Assembly: GCA_000381625.1 (NCBI GenBank)
Contig: KB906767.1
Span: 4,641,357-4,705,356, forward strand
Direction of reading: 5' to 3'
Length of the DNA stretch: 64,000 bases
Origin: Bryobacterales bacterium KBS 96
GTDB lineage: Bacteria; Acidobacteriota; Terriglobia; Bryobacterales; Bryobacteraceae
Positions 46,181 to 55,842 of this stretch are shown piece after piece (position 1 is the stretch's first letter; each line of letters opens with the position of its first letter). The notes under the pieces are model-generated. The model saw nothing but the letters and a program-made list of their open reading frames with translations, was not told the DNA's origin and ran no database searches. The translations under genes and the position numbers were made by a program.

Positions 46181-47020
46181 CTATTTAGGCAGATCTTTTG
46201 TGAAGAAAACGCTACGTGTCGGTTGTGTTTGGGTGTTACCAGGAGCTTTATTGTTGTACAACGATCCTGTCACGCTGGCAGCAACCGGGTAAATATTGAC
46301 GTAATACGCCGAGTCAGAGGGGTCGAATAAGCATTGATACGAAAGTGTAGTTCCAATGCTTTCTCCGATTTCAGCAAGAACGTCACCCGGCATTTCTGCA
46401 TTTGCACCTATTGAAACTTTGGCATTTGATCTGGTGAAAGGATCAGACAATAAAGTTATTCTCTTTCCCGATGCTAGTGACGCTTGCTGGAACAGTAGAG
46501 CTAACGTATCTTCTATCGTTCGCTCATTCGGCGGAAACGTCACCGGGTAGCCCATCACCGGGGTAACTTTACGCATAGAGCCGTTCGCCCCAAGGACCTG
46601 GTAAGGAAGTACGTCAATACGGTTTGCTTGCTGAATTACCTGATAGCCATCGGTTGCGTAAAGCCCAGCAGTTTTGTATTGAGCTAAGACTGACTTAAGG
46701 GCAAAGTAAGGAGTTGATTTCTCTTGAGTCAGAGTCGCTGAGAAATTCGCTTTCGGAGTGAATAAAAGCGTTTTGCGCCCTGTTTAGTCACGATGCTTGT
46801 GCTCTTTAATATTGGATAGCTTTCGTAAGCAACTTCCTTATAATCGATAGGAGATAAAAACGCTTGTTGAAGCTGTAATAGAATTTGCGCAAGTGGTCGA
46901 TCGACCTGTTTGTGAGACCGAGTACGTTCCAGTAAGACGACTCGGATCGTGATTAGGTTTTGGTGGTTGCGCTGAAGCCTGAATACTACATAGAACGGCC
47001 AGCGCATCCCTGCCTGCCAT
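46181..47020 (-). pseudogene. Frameshifted gene for a small secreted protein
   Basis: The minus strand starts ATG 47020 with ALAVLCSIQASAQ, a signal peptide, then GTYSVSQTG. Near 46895-46906 the coding signal moves to another frame: RPLAQILLQLQQAF, SPIDYKEVAYESYP, VTKQGAK. At an A-run near 46770 it moves again: TLLFTPKANFSATLTQ, then LYATDGYQVIQQANRIDV, and on to MRKVTPVMGYPV and the end VFFTKDLPK at 46181. A joined product would be about 280 residues, similar in style to secreted proteins of unknown function in Acidobacteriota. Two frame changes mean a dead gene, or sequencing errors. Base composition is more AT-rich than the flanks. Confidence 0.6.
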
Positions 47021-47144
47021 TTTATAATTCTAACGCCATTTATGTTCGTTAACGTTGTTTGTTGTTTGCCCATAGTTGGCATCCTTTAGTGTCTTCATTC
47101 TTCTTAATAAGGTAAGGTACTGCTCTGGCCATCCTTGCTGATTA

Positions 47145-47507
47145 TCACGTTTGAGGCCCCAATTTTAACGTAAGGGTATGTGTTGCAAATTGTTGATTAC
47201 TATAGCCAGGCACGTTGTTAACAATCATCATTGACTGAGATGTGGTTGCAGTACATGGAAACTGGCTGGACTGCAAATGCTGTCCGTACCAATCCACCGA
47301 CGCCTTAGTGCATCCTACGCCATCTTCTCCAAAGTCGTTTCTGTCGCCAAGGATTGCACCCGCGTTCCAAACACTGCCCTGCACCGCAAAGCGTGGAACT
47401 AGTGGGGTGGTATTCAGGTTTAACGCAGCTTGATAGCAGCCCTCACTAGGTGTTCCATTTCCAGCCGTCTCATACACTTGCCTACCCGGCGTGCCAACAC
47501 TCATCAA
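47145..47507 (-). pseudogene. Truncated gene, C-terminal part of a secreted protein
   Basis: 120 residues from a TTG; a stop lies shortly upstream in frame. It reads like the C-terminal part of an extracellular protein (VPRFAVQGSVWNAGAILGDRNDFGEDG, NNVPGYSNQQFATHTLTLKLGPQT) with no signal peptide or start domain. It may belong with the frameshifted gene downstream. No family was recognised. Confidence 0.4.
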
Positions 47508-47665
47508 CGATAGCTCGGGGCACTCTATCTCCCGTTGCTAATTTCTGGCACTGTGAGTCACAAGTTTCTTAAAATTCTTTCCTGTTTCATATCATTGACT
47601 TCGGCCTTTACCGCCTTCGGTCTGCTTCCATCCTGTGCCTATCCTCACAAGCGAGAGGAGCTTCC

Positions 47666-48448
47666 ATGTCCACAAAAAAGAATCCACCCGCAAGCGAACC
47701 GTCGCGCCGCATTGCGGCGCCGCCCAATTCCCCAATTGCCATCCGCCGTTCGCCGTCCGAAGCACGCCTTCGCGCCAATCGCCTGAACGCGCAGAAGTCG
47801 ACCGGGCCGCGGACCGAGGAAGGGAAGCAGCGCGCATCGCTCAACGCCACTCGCCACGGCCTTACGGCCCAGGTCCTTACGCTCACACCCGAGGAGTTGA
47901 AAGCTCTTCAAGTCCTCATCGGAGATTTCGAGAAGCAATATTCTCCGGCCAATACGCAGGAGAAGCACCTTGTCCACATGCTCGCCCAATTGCAGTACTG
48001 CCTTCACCGCATCATGGCGACCGAGCATAACCTCTTTGCCATCGGCCTTACCGAAAATTCCGATCTCTGGGACGTCAATCACCCCGAAGCGCAGACCGCG
48101 TTCGTTCTTGCCGAAACGCTACGTCGCTCGAAAGATCCGCTGCTCACGCTTTCTATTTACGAACAGCGCCTGATGCGCCAGTACGAGAAAGTGCTCAAGA
48201 TGTTACGCGAAGTCCAGGTCGAGCGTAAAGCCCAGGAAGCGCGCGAGCAGGAAGCGATCTACGAAGTCGGCATGTGTCATCTCGTTGCCGGCAAGGAGTT
48301 CTCGCCGGCTGACTTTGGCTTCGTTTGTTCGAATGCGGAAGCCGAGTCGCTCGTCAAGCGCAAATGGACTCTCGAACACGCCAACAACGCCCACACCTGG
48401 AACTTCGATCGCGAATCCTGCAAGCCCGCCCTCGCCTTTTGCGCTTAA
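47666..48448 (+). CDS. NAQKSTGP/RHGLT-motif protein of unknown function
   Basis: 260 residues. AGAGGAG lies 5 bases before the ATG. The N-terminus is disordered, then the hallmark LRANRLNAQKSTGPRTEEGK and ASLNATRHGLTAQ, followed by helices rich in Glu and Arg (about residues 75-210). This family is multi-copy in soil Acidobacteriota and other genomes; no function is known. Its Lys/Arg-rich N-terminus and presence in accessory regions would fit nucleic-acid binding, but that is a guess. It sits downstream of the decayed-gene patch. Confidence 0.8.
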   Translation: MSTKKNPPASEPSRRIAAPPNSPIAIRRSPSEARLRANRLNAQKSTGPRTEEGKQRASLNATRHGLTAQVLTLTPEELKALQVLIGDFEKQYSPANTQEKHLVHMLAQLQYCLHRIMATEHNLFAIGLTENSDLWDVNHPEAQTAFVLAETLRRSKDPLLTLSIYEQRLMRQYEKVLKMLREVQVERKAQEAREQEAIYEVGMCHLVAGKEFSPADFGFVCSNAEAESLVKRKWTLEHANNAHTWNFDRESCKPALAFCA

Positions 48449-48554
48449 GGATCCATTGGCGGTGCGGGCTCTCAGTCTGCTGCGTCGGCAATCATGCCGG
48501 CGAGTCAAATCTATATACGAACCGGCCATGGCGTCTATCGCTGCTCGACACGCC

Positions 48555-50777
48555 CTACGCTTCCGCGGTTCGAATCAACGGCCGCGCGGGCTGCTGTTTG
48601 CTGACCGCCCACTGAAGAGGCCGGTCGTGATCCATGCCGTGGATCAGTCTCTCCGAAAATATTTTGGCGAACGTGTAGATGGACTGCATAGGATTGGCGC
48701 CGACGGAAGTTGGGAAAATGCTGCTGTCGGCAACGTACAGATTCGGTATTTCACCACGTGTAACAACATTCCAAACCCGCTGGTTCGTGGAAACCACCGC
48801 CACATCCGGCGACGGTCCGATCTTATTTGTCGCCTGCAGGTGGGCCGAGGTTAGAACGGTGCGGTTCGGCAGAAATTCGAGATTCTGTTCCACCAGGTCC
48901 GCTTGCGAAATGTCGGTCAGGTAGACGCCGATCATTGGATCGAAATCCTTGCTGCCCAGGAAATTTTCATTAGAAGGAATGACAACCTGCTTGGCGCCCG
49001 CCAGGAACATCATGCGGATGGCGATTGCGGCGGCGGTTTTGAATCGTTGCTTGTCTGAATCGCTCAACGTGTAATCGATCACCACGTTGCCGTCTTGCAG
49101 GCGAACACAATTCGAGTCTGAGGGCGTGTCTACCAGCATGGCGCCGAAGCCGGCGGCGTTGTCGAATTGGCTGAGAATGTTGTAGACCTGTTCTCCAGTT
49201 CCCGGAATCAGCACGGCGCCGTAAGCGGGCATGCCGGACATCGTCTCGAATATGAACCCGGGCGCTACGCCAAAGGCGTCCAGGAAGGTGGCGCTGTCAA
49301 GTCCCTCCAATAAGTTGATCCGCTGATCGAAAACTCCGATGAGCGGAAAAGAGGGATGCATAATCAACCCCTTGCCTATTCGGGGATTCGCAATTGCGGG
49401 CGTCTTTTGGCCTGTTTGTAAAAGGATACGCGCCGTTCCGATCGTTCCTGCCGAGAGAATGATATTCTCTGCTTCGATCGACACCTCGGTTCCCGGGGGA
49501 ATCTGGAGATTACATGGATCGACGACTGTGTTGCCGTACTCCGTCCATGGCGCGTTTATCAAGATAGTTGCGCCCGTCGCGCGAATATTGCCGTCAGGCC
49601 CGGCCGGAGTGAATACGATTTCCTGCACCGAAGCGTCTGGAATGACGCTCAGAGGGTTAGTCTTATCCTGGATCACGGGCAGCAAAAGCTCTCTGGCGGC
49701 GTCTCGCTTCCGCGTTACCGGCGAGGGGGATAAGTTTGTTGGGAAACGATTCAAATGATAAAGTGACGGTGTAACTCCGAAATTCATGGCGCCGTCCCAG
49801 AGCGCTAAGTTGTCGCTGTTCAGTTCCGATTGCGAAACCTGACGAGTTCCGATCGCTTGCCTCACCCAGGTGTAGGCGGCTGAGATGCGTTCTGGCGTGT
49901 AGTACTTTGCGTCGATAAGTCCCTGTCGACTCCACTCGTCCATGCGGGCCTGAATGGTTGCTTCGAGTGGGGAAAATGCCAGGTCGATGTTTACCGTGCT
50001 GCCTCCGCCGAGCGCCTGGCCGCTGCGGAGAATGATTCCGTTGTTCGATGTCGTGGCCTGGTCGCGTCCGTACATCAGCGTCGGATAACTCATGGTGTTC
50101 ATGGAGCCCCACACGACGAAGGGGCCCGTCTCAACCAGAACGACGCGTTTCCCGGCCTTCGTTAGTTCGTGCGCGACGGTCGCGCCGCCAGGGCCGCTGC
50201 CGACAACCAGGTATTCGATTGGTCCATCTTTATGACTGATGACTTTTGAGGCCGCATCATATGATAATTTGCTCGGCGGAAGATCCGGATAGTTTCGCTT
50301 GGAGTAAATATCTATATTTTGAACGAAGGTTTGTGGATCTTGAATTTGCGCAAGAGGACCGGCTAGCGGCAAGTCCCAAATGCCCGAAAGATAGATCTCT
50401 CTGATCTGCATCGCGAACTCAGTCGTTCCGGGACAATCGCCTCTAAAGAAAAAGCTCAGAACGGATTGTCCGGTTTCCGATGGGATAGCTCCGTATCCGC
50501 CGGGAGTATTGAGGAACGCCTGAATCGCGGCATCCTTCGACGTTTTCAAGCAGCCGTAGAAAGGAAGGTTTTGAGGAGCCGTCAGGCCTTCAAGAATTTG
50601 CAGCACGGCCGGCTCACTGAACTCGGCGAGCATGCCTTGTGACACTTTGTCCGCGATAGCGCCAATCTCCGGCTTAATGCGCGGAGGAATGTCCAGCCGG
50701 TCCAACGGGAACCATGTCTTGAAAAGAGCGTTATGCGTTTGAACGACTGCGGGGGGAAGCGCGCTAGCTGTTTTCAT
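48555..50777 (-). CDS. GMC-family FAD-dependent oxidoreductase
   Basis: 740 residues from ATG 50777, which has GAGGT upstream. A roughly 200-residue N-terminal domain is followed by the FAD Rossmann motif VVGSGPGGATVAHELTKAG with its ribose-binding E in VLVETG, the GQALGGGSTVNIDL signature, and a second GMC region (SAGTIGTARILLQTG). The C-terminus DSSIFPTSVGANPMQSIYTFAKIF fits the GMC C-terminal signature; Asn and Pro there are near the usual His/Asn pair. No signal peptide was seen. Members oxidise alcohols or sterol-like substrates; the substrate is unknown. Confidence 0.9.
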   Translation of the reverse strand: MKTASALPPAVVQTHNALFKTWFPLDRLDIPPRIKPEIGAIADKVSQGMLAEFSEPAVLQILEGLTAPQNLPFYGCLKTSKDAAIQAFLNTPGGYGAIPSETGQSVLSFFFRGDCPGTTEFAMQIREIYLSGIWDLPLAGPLAQIQDPQTFVQNIDIYSKRNYPDLPPSKLSYDAASKVISHKDGPIEYLVVGSGPGGATVAHELTKAGKRVVLVETGPFVVWGSMNTMSYPTLMYGRDQATTSNNGIILRSGQALGGGSTVNIDLAFSPLEATIQARMDEWSRQGLIDAKYYTPERISAAYTWVRQAIGTRQVSQSELNSDNLALWDGAMNFGVTPSLYHLNRFPTNLSPSPVTRKRDAARELLLPVIQDKTNPLSVIPDASVQEIVFTPAGPDGNIRATGATILINAPWTEYGNTVVDPCNLQIPPGTEVSIEAENIILSAGTIGTARILLQTGQKTPAIANPRIGKGLIMHPSFPLIGVFDQRINLLEGLDSATFLDAFGVAPGFIFETMSGMPAYGAVLIPGTGEQVYNILSQFDNAAGFGAMLVDTPSDSNCVRLQDGNVVIDYTLSDSDKQRFKTAAAIAIRMMFLAGAKQVVIPSNENFLGSKDFDPMIGVYLTDISQADLVEQNLEFLPNRTVLTSAHLQATNKIGPSPDVAVVSTNQRVWNVVTRGEIPNLYVADSSIFPTSVGANPMQSIYTFAKIFSERLIHGMDHDRPLQWAVSKQQPARPLIRTAEA

Positions 50778-50923
50778 GGGAGACCTCAACTTTCTTCGAG
50801 AACCGGCCAAGGCGCTCACGTCGCGTAGCATTTAGCTGAAGCTAAAGACGCAGCTGCCAATTGGGAACTGGGGAGCGTTCGCCATTATATCCCCGGTATC
50901 GCGAAACGATTTGGCCCCGGATG

Positions 50924-52198
50924 TCACTCTGTAGCCAGAGGAGTCAACGCTGTTTGCGCCGAATTCGGCTCACCGGCGGTTTCGTAGCGCGGTAACAAGA
51001 GCATGATCGATGCCGCAATCACGGTTGACCCGGCGAGCCAGGAAAGCAGGATCGCGTATGAGCCGGTTGCATCAAACACTTTTCCCATGATGACCGGTCC
51101 AATTGCTCCGGCGATCGCATAAGCCGTCCACGTTAGTCCGTAGAGGGTCGAGAACGATCGCAACCCGAAGTACTTGGACAACAGATAGGGAGTGACATCG
51201 GCTTCGCCGCCCATTCCTAAGCCAATCAGGCCTGCCCCGATGACGCCAACGGACACTGACTTGGCTCCGGATAAAAGGAAAGTGCCAAGAGCCGCGAATA
51301 AAAGCAGGATAAAGGAAACGCGTGGCGCAAAAAAGCGATCCAGGAGCATTCCCGTGACGAACCGGCCCAGCAACACGGCTCCGCCCATGGCTGAGGCGGC
51401 TAGCGCCGCGTTGCGAGGAGAAACGCCGCGGTCGGTCAGCAAAGGTGAAAGATGGGCGATGGCGCCGTTCTGACTAATGGAAACGATGAACAGCACGCTC
51501 ACAATAATCCAGAAGATGCCTGAACGCATCCCCTCCGCTACGGAAGCGCCGGATTCCACTCCCTCCACTTTTCGTGAAGGAACGGAGCGTTCCCGCACGA
51601 CGGTTGTGAGAGGCAGGCCAATGACGAGAACGATTGCGCCCATCACCGCGAATGTATGGCGCCAGCCCATCGCCTGGATGAGGGTTTCGGCCACCATGGG
51701 GAGAACCATCGCGCCGAACGCCCCGCCAGTCAGCAGAACCGCGAATGCGAGGCCGCGGCGCTGCTCAAACCACGTCGAGAGAACGCGGGTGTATGCGAGA
51801 TGCGCGGTTCCGTTCCCGACGATTCCGAGAACGATAAACACCGCATATAAATGCCATATATGAGCGGTTAACAGCGACAGCGATGCAAAAGCGCACCCGA
51901 ATACAGTGACGCACGGAATAATAAGTCGCCGTGCCGGATAGCGATCGAGCAGAAGGCCCAATGGCGGCGAGCACGCCGCAACCGAAAGCGCCGCGAATCC
52001 AAAAGCAGCCGAAACGGCCTCTCGCGACCAGCCAAACTCGGTGGCAATGGGCTTTAAGAAGATGCTGAACGTGTAGACCAGCAGAGAGGCGAAGCCGACG
52101 AACACGCACGCCGAGGATGCGATGGAGATCCGCCATCCTGGATATCGCCAGGAGTGTTCATCGAGAGATGGTGAATATCCGGCTGAGGATGACTGCAT
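50924..52198 (-). CDS. Major facilitator superfamily transporter
   Basis: 424 residues, about 12 hydrophobic segments. The MFS loop motif appears as LDRYPARRLIIP after helix 2 and LLDRFFAPR in the second half. Spacing of segments suggests the monocarboxylate/oxalate-formate antiporter branch. It lies 9 bases from the TonB receptor start and probably shares its transcript. Substrate unknown. Confidence 0.9.
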   Translation of the reverse strand: MQSSSAGYSPSLDEHSWRYPGWRISIASSACVFVGFASLLVYTFSIFLKPIATEFGWSREAVSAAFGFAALSVAACSPPLGLLLDRYPARRLIIPCVTVFGCAFASLSLLTAHIWHLYAVFIVLGIVGNGTAHLAYTRVLSTWFEQRRGLAFAVLLTGGAFGAMVLPMVAETLIQAMGWRHTFAVMGAIVLVIGLPLTTVVRERSVPSRKVEGVESGASVAEGMRSGIFWIIVSVLFIVSISQNGAIAHLSPLLTDRGVSPRNAALAASAMGGAVLLGRFVTGMLLDRFFAPRVSFILLLFAALGTFLLSGAKSVSVGVIGAGLIGLGMGGEADVTPYLLSKYFGLRSFSTLYGLTWTAYAIAGAIGPVIMGKVFDATGSYAILLSWLAGSTVIAASIMLLLPRYETAGEPNSAQTALTPLATE

Positions 52199-52207
52199 GG
52201 CTCTGCC

Positions 52208-55200
52208 TTAAAACATCAACTTCAGCGCGAACTGCATCAGCCGTGGCGGCGCGGCCGAAAGAATCTTGCCGAAGTTGGGCGAGTTCAGATCGGCAACCGG
52301 AATGCCGAAATTCGGATGGTTCGCGACGTTGAACGACTCGGCGCGGAATTGCAGGCGCACGGCCTCGGTCAGCGTGAAGTTGCGCATCAGTGACATGTCG
52401 AAATCCGTGAACGCCGGCCCGCGGGCAATGTTGCGCCCCGCATTTCCGAACTGCCCGGCTTCCGTCACCGGGTTCAGGCGCCGGAAAGCTGTGCCATTGA
52501 TCCATTGATTGACAGTATGCGGTCCGCTGTTAGGATTGCCCGTCAGATCGGGGCGGCTCGCGGCATAGCCGGAAATCGGAGGACTATTCGCCTGTAGCGA
52601 AACATTGGTGGAATCGTAAACGGTAAACGGCGTCGGCGAATTGTGGGACGCGATCACGTTGACTTGCCAGGCGCCGAAGATCCTCTGGAGAGCGACCGGC
52701 GCATCTCGGGAAACACGGGGCTCCCACGACCCGCTAGCGACAAAACGTTGCCGCGCGTCAAACAACGAAGGTCCATGTTCGGCGGCGAGGTCGAATGGAT
52801 TCTGAGCGAGGTCGTTCTCACCGGCCAGCGGCTGGGAAGAAGCGCCGGCAAGGTTCATCGACGATAGATAATCGAGCGACTTAGAGTACCAATAGGAGAT
52901 ATTGAACGCCAATCCACGCGCAAACCGGCGCGAAACGCTCACCTGTCCCGACTCATATGTGGAATTGGTGATGTCGGCGAGTTCCGCAATTGTTGAGAAC
53001 GTGCATGCGCCGCCGTTGGAAGGGCAACCGGCGTAGAGGCGGCGCCGATCCGCATTCTGTGCCGTTGCTCCAGGACCGTATATAGCGGGATTGGCCTCGA
53101 TGTTGCGCGGCAGGTGTGTTCCTTTGCTGCCGACGTAACGCACCTCAACCAGATACCGGTCGAACAGCGATCGTTGGATCCCGAAATTCCAGTCCTGCAT
53201 GTAAGGAGGGCGCGCCGTTGCGTCGATCGCGAACACAGTCGAGGGGCTTACGAATGTGTTGGGCGCCGGATATGAGTGGCCCGAGTAAGGATTGGCGAAA
53301 TTCAATCCGGCTCCGCTGTACTGGTTAAACTGCGCCCAGGGCAACGAGCTGATCGGGACCTGGGAGGCGGTCCCCGGACCGTTTTGGAACTGATCGTAAA
53401 AGATGCCGTATCCTGCCCGGAAAGTCCACTTGCCATTGCCTGTTGGATCCCATGCGAAACCCACGCGAGGCATATAAGCGTTGCCGCCTTGTGCGATGCC
53501 GGCCCCAATTCCGGGATCGCCAGGGAACAGAAGGCCCTCCGGCGCATCGGGATAGATCTGGGACTGCACTCCCGGCACGAAACCGTTCAGCCGGTTTGCA
53601 ATTTCTGTAATCGGATTGATGCGTTCATACCGGATACCGTAATTGAGGGTCATACGCGATGTAACTCTCCATTCGTCTTGCGCGTAAGCGCCCAAACTCC
53701 AATTGCGAAGCCCGCGATGAAAATCCCCCAATCCTTGATAGAACGTGACCGGTGCTCCCAAAAGGAGGTTGGCTACGGAATTATTCGTGGGAAATGTTGA
53801 AGCAAACACAAAGAACGCATTCGGCGCAATGGCCTGGAACATATTGATCTGCGTACGCAAAAACTCGGCGCCGAAGCGTACCGAGTGCGCGCCCTTCGTC
53901 CAGGACAAACCCTCTTGTACTCCATAACTGTTCTGAGCCGAATCGCGAGGGCCGGTAATGGCTCCGCCCACAGGCGAATAGCCCGACAGATTGAAAAACG
54001 GTGGTCCTTGTCCCAGCGCCGAGGCGGATGTGTAACCAAATCCCAGAGCGATTGGCGGCGTCTGATTCAACCTGCGATCGAAATCAAACAGGTAGCGAAG
54101 GAATGTTACGCGAAACGAGTTGTTCAGTGTTGCGGAGAAAGTATGGATATCGGAGATTTCTGCGGAGTGGGTCGTCAGGTTGTCGCGCGTCGGAAAGCCG
54201 GGAATCGGAGTTCCGCGAACCGAAACCGGATTAATGTCATAACCGCCCGAGTAAGAATAACGCGCGAATAATTGATCTTCCGGTGACATGCTGAAGTCCA
54301 CGCGGCCGCCGCCCTGGTTGTAGTCGTTTGTTCCTACCACGGTCGTACGGTAAACGGAGGGAGAAATATTGCCGAGCGGGTAAAGTTGGAGAACGTTTAA
54401 CGCCACCGGATTCATCGCCTGAGCCGGAACCTTGTTCCCCGGAAACACCGTTCCTCCGGCGGCGAAGTTAATGAGAGGACTTCCCATGCCGGAGAAATCG
54501 CCCTGGCGCTGCTCTGCGGTCGGCACCGTCGAAGACTTTGTGAGTCCCTGCCTGTTGCGAAAGCCCTCGTAATATCCGAAGAAGAAGAGGCGGTCCTGTT
54601 TTATAGGACCTCCCACCGTGCCGCCGAACTGGTTCTGCTTGAGTGGCTCCACGGCTGTCGAAAAGTAATTGCGGGTATCCAGCTTGTCGTTGCGGATGAA
54701 CTCGTAGAGTGTGCCGTGAAATTCGTTGCCTCCGGACTTTGTGACGACTGATGTAGTCGCGCCTCCGGTGCCGCCGTATTCGGGTGGCGCGGTTTGTGTG
54801 AGAATTCGAAACTCCGCGATTGCGTCTACCGGAACTTTCAGCGCATACCCGCCATCCATCCGGTTCACGTTCTGCGCGCCGTCGATCATGTACATGTTTT
54901 GCTCCGGGCGCGCCCCGTTCACCGCATAGGTCTGGCCTTGTCGCATCGGACCTCCCCCCGTCGCCAGACCGGCCGTTAAGGGAGCAGCGCCCGCCTGAAG
55001 CAAACCAAGCTGCGTAAAATTACGGCCGTTGAGCGGAAGGTCGACAATCTCGCGTCCCGTCACAACCGACCCGAGAGTGTTCGTCGACGAATCAACCAGC
55101 GGAGCGTCGCTGGTAACCGTAATTACGGAATTCACGGCTGCCACATCGAGTTGTAACTCGATGCGCTTCGTCTGGCTGACATTAATGACGATCGGCTGCT

Positions 55201-55471
55201 GCACCAGTGTCGCGAAATGAGGCGCGGCAACTGTGACACTGTACCGCCCGACCGCCAGAAAGGGAATGCGGAACAGGCCGCTCTTCTCGGTCGATACTTC
55301 TCTTGCCAGCCCAGTATCGAGGTTTTTCGCTGTAACTTGCGCTTCTGATACGGGGCTTGCACTTTTGTCTGTAACGAACCCTTCGATAACCCCCACGGGA
55401 TCCTGCGCCCACATGGAAAACGGCAGTACGAGGCACAGTACGATCGAAACGGCGATAGAATTTTGGTTCAT
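52208..55471 (-). CDS. TonB-dependent receptor, Oar-like, with carboxypeptidase-regulatory N-domain (second copy)
   Basis: 1087 residues. A signal peptide (SIVLCLVLPFSMWAQ) is followed by a carboxypeptidase-regulatory-like domain (IEGFVTDKSASPVSEAQVTAKN), a plug (EIVDLPLNGRNFTQLGLLQAG), and a barrel ending with terminal Phe (FALKLMF). It is a distant paralogue of the 38873-42226 receptor. It follows the UnbU-like gene by about 370 bases and precedes the MFS gene, suggesting outer-to-inner membrane import of one compound. Confidence 0.95.
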   Translation of the reverse strand: MNQNSIAVSIVLCLVLPFSMWAQDPVGVIEGFVTDKSASPVSEAQVTAKNLDTGLAREVSTEKSGLFRIPFLAVGRYSVTVAAPHFATLVQQPIVINVSQTKRIELQLDVAAVNSVITVTSDAPLVDSSTNTLGSVVTGREIVDLPLNGRNFTQLGLLQAGAAPLTAGLATGGGPMRQGQTYAVNGARPEQNMYMIDGAQNVNRMDGGYALKVPVDAIAEFRILTQTAPPEYGGTGGATTSVVTKSGGNEFHGTLYEFIRNDKLDTRNYFSTAVEPLKQNQFGGTVGGPIKQDRLFFFGYYEGFRNRQGLTKSSTVPTAEQRQGDFSGMGSPLINFAAGGTVFPGNKVPAQAMNPVALNVLQLYPLGNISPSVYRTTVVGTNDYNQGGGRVDFSMSPEDQLFARYSYSGGYDINPVSVRGTPIPGFPTRDNLTTHSAEISDIHTFSATLNNSFRVTFLRYLFDFDRRLNQTPPIALGFGYTSASALGQGPPFFNLSGYSPVGGAITGPRDSAQNSYGVQEGLSWTKGAHSVRFGAEFLRTQINMFQAIAPNAFFVFASTFPTNNSVANLLLGAPVTFYQGLGDFHRGLRNWSLGAYAQDEWRVTSRMTLNYGIRYERINPITEIANRLNGFVPGVQSQIYPDAPEGLLFPGDPGIGAGIAQGGNAYMPRVGFAWDPTGNGKWTFRAGYGIFYDQFQNGPGTASQVPISSLPWAQFNQYSGAGLNFANPYSGHSYPAPNTFVSPSTVFAIDATARPPYMQDWNFGIQRSLFDRYLVEVRYVGSKGTHLPRNIEANPAIYGPGATAQNADRRRLYAGCPSNGGACTFSTIAELADITNSTYESGQVSVSRRFARGLAFNISYWYSKSLDYLSSMNLAGASSQPLAGENDLAQNPFDLAAEHGPSLFDARQRFVASGSWEPRVSRDAPVALQRIFGAWQVNVIASHNSPTPFTVYDSTNVSLQANSPPISGYAASRPDLTGNPNSGPHTVNQWINGTAFRRLNPVTEAGQFGNAGRNIARGPAFTDFDMSLMRNFTLTEAVRLQFRAESFNVANHPNFGIPVADLNSPNFGKILSAAPPRLMQFALKLMF

Positions 55472-55677
55472 CAGTTAGCTTTCTTGGGTCTTTTGCGACC
55501 GCACACGGGAACGGGCACACTTCACCCGCGTCCACAAGTGGACGGCAAATATGAGTTACTCTCTTTTCGACGTGTAAGAACAGCTAGCCGGCAGCGGTTT
55601 ACGCCGCCTGGTCCTAGCGCGCTTGCGAGCATTCCCCCCAAAGATAGAGCCGGTTTGGCTCAACCGAGACGTTGGTG

Positions 55678-55707
55678 AGTATAACGTGGGTAAGGACGAG
55701 CACTCAA
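55678..55707 (-). promoter_or_regulatory. Candidate promoter for the second TonB receptor
   Basis: On the minus strand TTGAGT (55707-55702), an 18-base spacer, and TATACT (55683-55678). Both boxes are close to consensus. It leaves a leader of about 200 bases before the ATG at 55471. Confidence 0.4.
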
Positions 55708-55723
55708 TAGCTGGAAACTATTA

Positions 55724-55800
55724 CGGCTCTGTCTAAGCCTTGTTAATTAGTACTGAACCGGAAAGCTCGCGCACGCGGTACGCAGGTTTTAACAGAGCCG
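55724..55800. repeat. Inverted repeat of 9 bases bounding an intergenic element
   Basis: CGGCTCTGT at 55724-55732 and ACAGAGCCG at 55792-55800 are exact inverted copies. The sequence just after (GCGACCGCGAGGAGCG) resembles the core of the dispersed repeat. The rest of the 55472-55842 gap has no gene. Confidence 0.45.
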
Positions 55801-55842
55801 CGACCGCGAGGAGCGATTGGCACTGTGAGTGTTAGCGCGACA

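Noticed and set aside
48568-48580. GGTTCGAATC resembling a tRNA T-arm
   Set aside because: It lies in the 3' end of the GMC oxidoreductase gene and no acceptor, D-arm or anticodon stem could be placed around it.
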